Source: JAHDHW01 sp965220465 | GTDB taxonomy: Bacteria > Bacteroidota > Bacteroidia > Chitinophagales > Saprospiraceae | Direction of reading: 5' to 3' | NCBI GenBank assembly: GCA_965220465.1 | Contig: CBDCPZ010000014.1 | Span: 103,484 to 167,483 of the forward strand | Length of the DNA: 64,000 nucleotides | Shown: one piece after another, positions 57,493 through 64,000 of the stretch | Position numbering within the stretch: position 1 is the stretch's first letter | Layout: every line of letters starts with the position of its first letter | Position numbers and translations under genes: made by a program | The notes under the pieces: model-generated | Told to the model about the DNA's origin: nothing | Databases searched by the model: none | The model's input: the letters and a program-made list of their open reading frames with translations, nothing else

Positions 57493-59235
57493 ATGAATAA
57501 AACTAATTACTGGATTTTTTGCCTCTTTACCTCGATCACCTTAATTATTCCTTTTTCAAGTTTTAAAAACATGTCAAACCTAAACTTATCCTTTACCATT
57601 GTTTACGAATCCGATAAAAGCGATAAACCGCTGGATGGCCGGATGCTGCTTTTGTTGTCAAAAAACGATGAAAAAGAGCCACGGTTTCAAATCAATGATG
57701 GTCCAAATACACAGTTAGTTTTTGGCTTAGACATCGAAAATTTAGAGGCTGGAAAAGCCGCTGTTATTGATTCAAAAGCATTTGGATATCCCATTGAAAA
57801 CATCAACAATATTCCTTCTGGTGATTATTTCGTGCAGGCCGTTTTTCACCTTTATGAAACTTTCCACCGAGCCGATAGTCATGTTGTGAAACTACCAATG
57901 GATCGTGGGGAAGGACAACAATGGAATCGTGCTCCTGGCAATTTATTCAGTACTCCGATGAAGGTTTCGCTAACGGCGGATAAAGGACAGAAATTAAAAA
58001 TAGTTTTAGATCAAATCATCCTGCCGATTGAACCACCAAAAGACAGCAAGTACGTCAAACACATCAAAATAAAAAGTGAAATGCTTTCCAAATTTTGGGG
58101 TCGTGATATGTACCTGGGAGCACACGTTTTGTTACCGGAAGGTTTTGATGAACACCCTGATGTTAAGTATCCCTTGGCAATTATGCATGGACATTTCCCC
58201 GATGATTTCGGTGGATTTCGAACCACTCCTCCAGACCCGGATCTTGTACCGGAATATAGCGATCGCTTTCATTTGGAAGGATACAACAAAATCGTTCAGC
58301 AGGAAGCATACGATTTTTATAAAATATGGACCGGACCGGATTTTCCAAGAGTTTTAGCAATCGAAATTCAACACGCCAATCCATATTATGACGATTCTTA
58401 TGCCGTTAATTCCGAAAATCTGGGACCATACGGCGATGCCATCACCTACGAATTGATTCCTTATATTGAAAAGAAATTTCGTGGAATTGGAGAAGGATGG
58501 GCAAGATTTGTTTACGGTGGATCAACCGGCGGATGGGAAGCGCTGGCTGTTCAGGTAAAATACCCCGACGAATATAATACCTGCTACGCAGCTTGCCCCG
58601 ATCCAATAGATTTTAGAGCCTATGTTTTGACTAATATTTATGAAGACAAAAACGCTTATTTTGTAAAAGGAGACTTCAAAGACGTCCTTCATCCGGGACA
58701 TCGGGACTACCTTGGAAAGGTTAATTCCACGATTCAAAGTTCAAACCACAGAGAGCTGGCCATTGGCACCAAAAACAGATCAGGTGATCAATACGACATT
58801 TGGGAAGCGGTTTATTCTCCTGTTGGAAAAGACGGTTATCCAAAACGGCTTTGGGACAAATACACTGGCGAAATCGATCACGAAGTAGCCGAATACTGGC
58901 GTGAAAACTACGATCTCACTTATATCATGAAACGCGACTGGAAAACCCTTGGCCCTAAATTGAAGGGAAAAATTCACATCTATTGCGGTGATATGGACAA
59001 TTATTACCTAAACAATGCGGTCTATCTCGCTGAAGAATTCTTGAAAACCACAGATCCTTATTATGATGGAGAAGTAGATTATGGCGATCGCGCCGAACAT
59101 TGCTGGAATGGTGATCATGATAATCCAAATGCCATTTCACGATTGCGTTACCATCGCATGTTTATCCCTAAATGGACTCAAGCTTTGGAAAAAAATGCTC
59201 CGAAAGGCGTGGATTTGAGAAGCTGGCGATATTGA
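57493..59235 (+). CDS. Secreted esterase-family alpha/beta hydrolase
   Basis: The protein has 580 residues with an N-terminal hydrophobic signal (~1-24). The first ~190 residues form a beta-rich domain with no family I recognise (DKPLDGRMLLLLSK, FGLDIENLEAGKAAVIDS). The esterase domain follows (YPLAIMHGHFPDDFGG, oxyanion region; VYGGSTGGWEALAVQVKYPD with nucleophile Ser in GGSTGGW; IYCGDMDNYYLNNAV; EHCWNGDHDNP near the expected catalytic His). Family members hydrolyse ester bonds of carbohydrates, siderophores or formylglutathione; the substrate here is unknown. No signal directs it to T9SS. The gene starts 112 bp after the large RNA's terminator. Confidence 0.85.
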   Translation: MNKTNYWIFCLFTSITLIIPFSSFKNMSNLNLSFTIVYESDKSDKPLDGRMLLLLSKNDEKEPRFQINDGPNTQLVFGLDIENLEAGKAAVIDSKAFGYPIENINNIPSGDYFVQAVFHLYETFHRADSHVVKLPMDRGEGQQWNRAPGNLFSTPMKVSLTADKGQKLKIVLDQIILPIEPPKDSKYVKHIKIKSEMLSKFWGRDMYLGAHVLLPEGFDEHPDVKYPLAIMHGHFPDDFGGFRTTPPDPDLVPEYSDRFHLEGYNKIVQQEAYDFYKIWTGPDFPRVLAIEIQHANPYYDDSYAVNSENLGPYGDAITYELIPYIEKKFRGIGEGWARFVYGGSTGGWEALAVQVKYPDEYNTCYAACPDPIDFRAYVLTNIYEDKNAYFVKGDFKDVLHPGHRDYLGKVNSTIQSSNHRELAIGTKNRSGDQYDIWEAVYSPVGKDGYPKRLWDKYTGEIDHEVAEYWRENYDLTYIMKRDWKTLGPKLKGKIHIYCGDMDNYYLNNAVYLAEEFLKTTDPYYDGEVDYGDRAEHCWNGDHDNPNAISRLRYHRMFIPKWTQALEKNAPKGVDLRSWRY

Positions 59236-59551
59236 TTATTTTAGTCAATCACTGTTTTAGGCTCTTTTATTTGGAGTCATTTCTAAAAAAACAATTCCAT
59301 TAACAATAGTTAAGGTAATGTTAACAATTCGTCGAACTTCTGACGATTTTTGACGAGGATTTTGGAAATACACACAAATAAAATGCTATTTAAACCTATC
59401 GAATAAAATTTACAAAGTACAAATCAAGTCTTTAAATATTTTAGGCTGCACTGTAGCCTAAAGATAGTTTAGAGTCTGATCTACAACATAGATGCAATCA
59501 CGCAACTGTGGATTTGAGGGTGTCTTTTACATTACGTAAAACTATACAGCT
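59236..59551. other. Intergenic region upstream of the flotillin locus
   Basis: This 316-bp stretch has no ORF. Its one clear feature is the hairpin at 59440-59462. Confidence 0.6.
59440..59462. promoter_or_regulatory. Perfect 8-bp inverted repeat upstream of the flotillin locus
   Basis: TTTAGGCT and AGCCTAAA enclose GCACTGT, 90 bp before the first gene of the locus. No T-run follows on the plus strand, so an operator or leader hairpin is more likely than a terminator. Confidence 0.45.
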
Positions 59552-60214
59552 ATGAATGAGTTAATCCAAACTGCTTTTAGTCCGGTCAATCTGATCTACA
59601 CTTTTTTGTTGATCCTGATCTTCATTTATTGGTTATCAATCATAGTAGGCGCACTGGATTTTGGGTCTTTTGACTTGGACTTTGATTTGGATACCGATAT
59701 AGATGTTGAAGCAGACGTTGATACAGAAATTGAAGGAGGAAGCGCGGGCTGGCTTGCAGGGCTCCTGCATTTTTTCAATTTTGGCAAGCTGCCTTTTATG
59801 GTGATCATGTCCTTTTTGGTTTTGCTTTCATGGACGATCTCCATCGCAGCAAATTACTATTTTGGCAACAATTCAACATTGTTTGCACTTGCCTTGATCT
59901 TTCCGAATTTATTTGTTAGCCTTTTTATCACAAAAGTTATCACAACACCTTTGGTTCCTGTTTTTGATAAGCTGGACGCTGGTGTCGAACCTGTCGATTA
60001 TATCGGTCTGACCTGTAAATTGGTTCTTCCGGCCAGCACAACGAAAATGGGACAGGCTGAAGTTTTGGTAGAAAATAGCAACTCTTTACTAATCAATGTT
60101 AAAGTGGATTTTGAAAACCCTTTTGAATTTCAAAAAGGCGAAGAAGCGATTATTATCCGAAAAGAGGAAAGTAAATCTTATTACATCATTAAAAAAATCA
60201 CAGACACGCTTTAG
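59552..60214 (+). CDS. YqiJ-like membrane protein with C-terminal OB-fold
   Basis: This 220-residue protein has TM helices at ~13-33, ~85-103 and ~108-128. Between the first two is a strongly acidic segment with alternating Asp (LDFGSFDLDFDLDTDIDVEA, residues ~35-60). The C-terminal ~80 residues (GVEPVDYIGLTCKLVLPAST, GQAEVLVENSN, QKGEEAIIIRKEESKSYYII) look like the NfeD/YqiJ OB-fold. Proteins of this type are partners of flotillins, and the flotillin gene follows after 50 bp. The protein probably helps assemble or regulate the membrane microdomain complex. Confidence 0.85.
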   Translation: MNELIQTAFSPVNLIYTFLLILIFIYWLSIIVGALDFGSFDLDFDLDTDIDVEADVDTEIEGGSAGWLAGLLHFFNFGKLPFMVIMSFLVLLSWTISIAANYYFGNNSTLFALALIFPNLFVSLFITKVITTPLVPVFDKLDAGVEPVDYIGLTCKLVLPASTTKMGQAEVLVENSNSLLINVKVDFENPFEFQKGEEAIIIRKEESKSYYIIKKITDTL

Positions 60215-60264
60215 TGTTCTGAATTCATAAAACAATCAATTACTAATCAAAAAAAATTAAAGTT

Positions 60265-62364
60265 ATGTTAGGAGCACTGGGTTATGTAATCTTCGGATTC
60301 ATTCTAATATTCACGATTGGCGGTATTGCCGCAGCCATGTCCTGGTACAAAAAAGTTACGCAAGGGCAAGCACTCATCCGCACAGGCAGCGGAGGCACAA
60401 AAGTTGTTTTCGACAAAGGAATGTTCGTCGTTCCGGTTTTACACATGGTAGAACAAATGGATCTTTCTGTAAAAACGATTGAAATTGCTCGTTTAAAACA
60501 CGATGGATTGATCTGCAAAGACAACATGCGAGCCGATATTAAAGTCGTCTTTTTTGTACGGGTCAACAAAGAAACCAGCGACATTTCAACCGTTGCCCAA
60601 ACAATCGGTTGCGCTCGCGCATCAGATCCTGCTACTCTGAATACACTTTTTGAAGCCAAATTTTCGGAAGCACTAAAAACTGCCGGAAAGCGATTTGATT
60701 TCGTAGATCTTTACGATTCCCGTGAAAAGTTTAAACATGAAATTTTGGCCATTATCGGTACTGATCTCAATGGTTATGTGCTTGACGATGCTGCTATTGA
60801 TTATCTGGAGCAGACACCGCTTGAGTATTTGAGCGAGAACAATATTCTGGACTCTGAAGGAATCAAAAAAATCACTGAACTGACCGCAACTCAAAAAATC
60901 AAGTCCAACTTTATACGAAGAGAGGAAGAAAAAACCATCAAAGAACAAAACGTGGAAGCGCAGGAAGCCATCCTCGAATACGAGAGGCAATTGGCAGAAA
61001 AAGAAGAGCGTCAAAAAAGAGAGATCGCCAATATCAAAGCTCGTGAGCAAGCTGAGATTGCCAAAATTAACGAAGAGGAGCGTTTGCGTTCTGAAATGGT
61101 ACGCATCCATACGGAAGAGGAACTTTCTATTGCTGAAGAAAACAAACTAAGACAAGTCATTGTCGCTGCCAAAAATAAAGAAAGAACAGAAGCTGTTGAG
61201 AATGAGCGCGTTGACAAGGAGCGTTTGCTGGAACAAACTGAAAAAGAGAAGATCGTTACTTTGGCAGAAATTGAAAAACAACGAGCCATTGAACTTGAAA
61301 AGAAAAACATTCAGGATGTGATTAAAGATCGAATTATCGTTGAGAAAAGGGTTGTCGAGGAAGAAGAGAAAATCAAAGATACGCGTGAACTTGCAACTGC
61401 AGAGCGGTCAAGAAAAGTGGCTGTCATCATGGCTGAAGAAAAAGGAGAAGCTGCAATTATTGAGCAATCTAAAACTGCCGAAGCAGAAAAACTCGCTTCC
61501 GAAATCAAAGCTAGAACTTTGCTGATCGATGCTGAAGCGTCAATGAACGCAGCAGAGAAAGAAGCGGAAGCACGGAAAATCAAAGCAGAAGCTAAAGCTG
61601 CCGAAGAAGCAACCATCGGTTTATCCGAAGCTCAGGTGATCGAGGCAAAAGCAAAAGCGAAAGAATACGAAGGAAGCCTGGAAGCTATCGTTATTGAAAA
61701 GAAAGCAGTCGCTGAAGCAAAAGGAGTTGAGGCTAAAGCAGAAGCCATTCGCAAACAAGGTTTGGCGGAAGCTGAAGTCTTGCAGGAAAAAGGACTGACC
61801 GAAGCCAAAGTCATGGAAGAAAAACTGGTTGCTGAAGCCAAAGGTGTGGAGCAAAAAGCAATGGCTATGAAAAAACTGGATGGTGTCGGAAAAGATCACG
61901 AAGAGTTCAAATTGCAATTGGAGAAAGAAAAGGAAATTGAATTGGCAAACATCAATATCCAACAATCAATTGCAGAAGCTCAGGCAAGCGTCCTTGCCGA
62001 AGCGTTCAAATATGCCAACATCGATATTGTAGGTGGAGAATTGACTTTCGTGGATAATATCATGAACGCCATCAATCGTGGAAAAACGGTTGACCGGATG
62101 CTCGACAACAGCCGTCACCTGACTGATCTCAAAACTTCTTTGCTGAACAATGGAAACGGAGGTGGTCTTTTTACCAAAATCAAAAGTTTGATGGGAAAAA
62201 CAGGAATCACCACCGATGATATCAAAAACCTAACGCTAGCAGCTCTCTTGCTGAAAATCCGGGACAATGTCAGTGACAACGATGATCAAAATACCATCAG
62301 TCAACTAATGAAGTCAGTCAAAGATCTCGGTATCGATAAGCAGATGGTTGACGGACTATTGTAA
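60265..62364 (+). CDS. Flotillin-family SPFH protein (YqiK-like)
   Basis: This 699-residue protein has an N-terminal membrane anchor (~4-26), then a band 7/SPFH domain (~30-210; GQALIRTGSGGTKVVFDKGM, VLHMVEQMDLSVKTIEIARL, RADIKVVFFVRVNKE). A very long charged coiled coil follows (~215-575), rich in A, E, K and R with flotillin-type AEAK repeats. The tail (~580-699; LAEAFKYANIDIVGGELTFV, RTVDRMLDN-like segments) is conserved among long YqiK-type proteins. Flotillins oligomerise at the inner membrane and organise membrane domains. The upstream YqiJ-like gene and downstream DUF3686 ATPase gene make this a recognisable three-gene locus. Confidence 0.93.
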   Translation: MLGALGYVIFGFILIFTIGGIAAAMSWYKKVTQGQALIRTGSGGTKVVFDKGMFVVPVLHMVEQMDLSVKTIEIARLKHDGLICKDNMRADIKVVFFVRVNKETSDISTVAQTIGCARASDPATLNTLFEAKFSEALKTAGKRFDFVDLYDSREKFKHEILAIIGTDLNGYVLDDAAIDYLEQTPLEYLSENNILDSEGIKKITELTATQKIKSNFIRREEEKTIKEQNVEAQEAILEYERQLAEKEERQKREIANIKAREQAEIAKINEEERLRSEMVRIHTEEELSIAEENKLRQVIVAAKNKERTEAVENERVDKERLLEQTEKEKIVTLAEIEKQRAIELEKKNIQDVIKDRIIVEKRVVEEEEKIKDTRELATAERSRKVAVIMAEEKGEAAIIEQSKTAEAEKLASEIKARTLLIDAEASMNAAEKEAEARKIKAEAKAAEEATIGLSEAQVIEAKAKAKEYEGSLEAIVIEKKAVAEAKGVEAKAEAIRKQGLAEAEVLQEKGLTEAKVMEEKLVAEAKGVEQKAMAMKKLDGVGKDHEEFKLQLEKEKEIELANINIQQSIAEAQASVLAEAFKYANIDIVGGELTFVDNIMNAINRGKTVDRMLDNSRHLTDLKTSLLNNGNGGGLFTKIKSLMGKTGITTDDIKNLTLAALLLKIRDNVSDNDDQNTISQLMKSVKDLGIDKQMVDGLL

Positions 62365-62391
62365 TCTGCCAAATCATCAATGAACAAAAAG

Positions 62392-62418
62392 CTTTTGCCG
62401 GTAATATTCCGGCAAAGG
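62392..62418 (+). terminator. Hairpin between flotillin and ATPase genes
   Basis: CTTTTGCCGG (62392-62401) pairs with CCGGCAAAGG (62409-62418), 10 bp with one T-G, loop of 7. A T-run occurs only 12 nt later (62432-62437), so it may be a weak terminator or an RNA-processing or attenuation site inside the locus. Confidence 0.5.
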
Positions 62419-62484
62419 CAATTTGCTCAGCTTTTTTCTTCTGTTCAGCATTAACGGCAATTATCGTTTAAAGCTTTTTACAAA

Positions 62485-64000
62485 ATGACCAATCAAACTA
62501 ATCAAAATATACAGCTCGAAAGCGGAACTTACGAGATTATCCGCCAGCGGCTTGATACACACGCTCAAGGACTCCACAGCCGCCTTGACAAGCTCAATAA
62601 TGCCCGCAAAGAAGTATTTGGAGCCATCGAAACCCAACTCATCGCCAATGACCGGATCAACACAAGCAATCACTGCATAGCCAGGGATATCGTAGCAATC
62701 GGCAACCATTGTATTTTTGGGTACAATGTCCATATTGGTTTGCGCGCAGGGATCAAATTGAATGACGTATTCAGTGTTTATAAATTTGAAAAAAACAGCT
62801 TCCACGAAGAAGATTTAGGCTTTTTAAAACAAGAAAAATTTGAAACGGATTTCCAAAATTTATATCGTTATTACAAACAGGCTTACTTTGCAAGATTCAT
62901 CCTTTCCGGGTCTTATTTGTACATGGTTTTTCATGTAAATAAACAAAGTGATGATTTCAAATCTTTCAAATGGCTGATTAAAAACGGCAAACTCGTTTAC
63001 GTTGATAATCGCTCAGATCAGGAGGTGCGATTTCCTGAACAACATGAATTTCAGTGGCAACGGGCTCATCGCGATTTTCATCGCAATGGAAAATTTCCAC
63101 ACGTCTCAATCATGGATAGGGTTTTTGTAGAAACGGTCGGAGGCGATTTGACCATTAAGGTCGAAGACAATACCGATGATGGTCTTGGCATTTACAGGGA
63201 AGGGGTGGAATATCTGGACCAAACCCTCGACGATGCAGAATATTTTTATGCAGACCTTGGAAATCTGATCGTTTTAAAAATCAGGCCCTATCAGGAAGAA
63301 TTTCGCTATTTTGTTTTCAATGAAAAAATGCAGGAAGTCCAGCGGATTGACTCACTGGAAGATTCAGGCGTTTTGTTACCGGATCAGCACGGATTGATCT
63401 TTGCCAACGGTTATTATCTGCAAACCGGAGAATACAAGATCTTTGATCCGAATATGCGTAACAAGCGTTTCAAAAAACGAATCGCGTCACCAAATGGAGA
63501 AGATTTTTTGTTTGTTTTTTATAATAATGAAAAAGGAACCTATGTCCTTCATCATTACAATTTGATTGAGCAAAAGCTTGCAACGCCAATTATTTGCCAC
63601 GGTTACACCCTCTTTCCAAATGGTGAACTCACTTATTTCAAAGCAGAAGAGGAACCGACCAAACATCACATGATTCAAATCTGGCAAACGCCTTTTATCA
63701 GTGGAACAATATTGCTTTCCGAGCATACCGATTCGTTTTTGTTTAAAATCGGAAATAAAGACATCGTCAAAGCAATGGCTGAATGTCATGAAATCCTGAC
63801 CTTGTGTAACAAACAAGACACCTACGCTGGCTTGTACAGCGATTTGGCAAAAAAATGCAACGATACGATGGATTCCTATTATTGGATTGCCAGAGGAGAA
63901 ACGTTCAATATGAATGAATCGCTAAGCTTGATCAAAGAGACCGCTTCTTCGGCAATTGAAGAATATGAGAAAAAGAAGCGCATTCAAAAAAACACCGCCA
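62485..64000 (+). CDS. DUF3686-type 'DNA repair' ATPase, N-terminal part (runs off the window)
   Basis: The ATG at 62485 starts a frame open to base 64000 (505 codons seen). The N terminus (MTNQTNQNIQLESGTYEIIR, RLDKLNNARKEVFGAIETQL, NHCIARDIVAIGNHCIFGYN) and later segments (LTIKVEDNTDDGLGIYREGV, QTLDDAEYFYADLGNLIVLK, RIASPNGEDFLFVFYNN, IQIWQTPFISGTILL, DIVKAMAECHEI) match my memory of the large AAA-type proteins annotated as DNA repair ATPases with a DUF3686 region. The ATPase core should lie beyond the window. The part seen has beta-propeller-like strands. These proteins regularly accompany YqiJ-like and flotillin genes; the DNA repair label is doubtful and a membrane-linked role is more likely (inference). 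Confidence 0.8.
   Translation, partial: MTNQTNQNIQLESGTYEIIRQRLDTHAQGLHSRLDKLNNARKEVFGAIETQLIANDRINTSNHCIARDIVAIGNHCIFGYNVHIGLRAGIKLNDVFSVYKFEKNSFHEEDLGFLKQEKFETDFQNLYRYYKQAYFARFILSGSYLYMVFHVNKQSDDFKSFKWLIKNGKLVYVDNRSDQEVRFPEQHEFQWQRAHRDFHRNGKFPHVSIMDRVFVETVGGDLTIKVEDNTDDGLGIYREGVEYLDQTLDDAEYFYADLGNLIVLKIRPYQEEFRYFVFNEKMQEVQRIDSLEDSGVLLPDQHGLIFANGYYLQTGEYKIFDPNMRNKRFKKRIASPNGEDFLFVFYNNEKGTYVLHHYNLIEQKLATPIICHGYTLFPNGELTYFKAEEEPTKHHMIQIWQTPFISGTILLSEHTDSFLFKIGNKDIVKAMAECHEILTLCNKQDTYAGLYSDLAKKCNDTMDSYYWIARGETFNMNESLSLIKETASSAIEEYEKKKRIQKNTA

Noticed and set aside
62461..62805. Minus-strand 114-codon ORF
   Set aside because: It is antisense to the conserved N terminus of the DUF3686 ATPase gene.

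Overview
The window looks chromosomal and comes from a member of the Bacteroidota, most likely a Saprospiraceae-like environmental or marine lineage. This is an inference from gene content and style: giant HYR and SprB-type repeat proteins, type IX secretion (T9SS) sorting tails, a PorP/SprF protein, TonB receptor, LytTR signalling, AT-rich intergenic DNA and TAnnTTTG promoter boxes. I see no insertion sequence, tRNA, rRNA or CRISPR array.

1-27.3 kb is a cell-surface region on the minus strand. A PorP/SprF protein, an OmpA/PD40 protein and a 2442-residue SprB-like adhesin with a gliding-type C-terminal domain form an operon that ends in a clear terminator. Downstream lies an even larger surface protein (more than 5200 codons, stop outside the window). 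It has a signal peptide, a proprotein-convertase P domain, several lectin-like modules, about 30 HYR domains (21 of them at an exact 228-bp period) and at least 16 copies of a 51-residue repeat. Its 10.4-13.15 kb stretch is broken by many single-base indels, mostly extra bases, which points to sequence error rather than true decay.

27.7-43.9 kb holds mixed housekeeping and envelope genes: a double-CAP lipoprotein, an LD-carboxypeptidase plus dipeptide epimerase pair (murein peptide recycling), a deleted dienelactone hydrolase remnant, an amidohydrolase, PsuG divergent from BtpA, an outer-membrane barrel, a frameshifted TonB receptor, a tandem Usp protein, an LpxH-like phosphatase, a small winged-helix protein, a MazG-like protein, a secreted phospholipase-D-type protein and a GNAT acetyltransferase.

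44-52.6 kb has two sensor/regulator modules of the same layout, each divergent from a secreted protein gene with operator-like repeats in the shared intergenic DNA. A LytS/LytTR pair faces a 1033-residue surface protein across a 21-bp direct repeat. A HisKA/OmpR pair faces a nine-cysteine secreted protein across four 11-bp-phased AGCTGTT-type repeats. The cysteine protein also has a terminator-like hairpin in its leader.

52.6-64 kb holds a PBP4-type carboxypeptidase divergent from a GH3C/beta-lactamase fusion, a gene-free 1.58-kb stretch that folds into many stems and looks like a ~1.1-kb noncoding RNA with a terminator, a secreted esterase, and a YqiJ-like / flotillin / DUF3686 ATPase membrane locus that runs off the right edge. 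The large RNA candidate and the phased-operator two-component modules are the most promising new observations.
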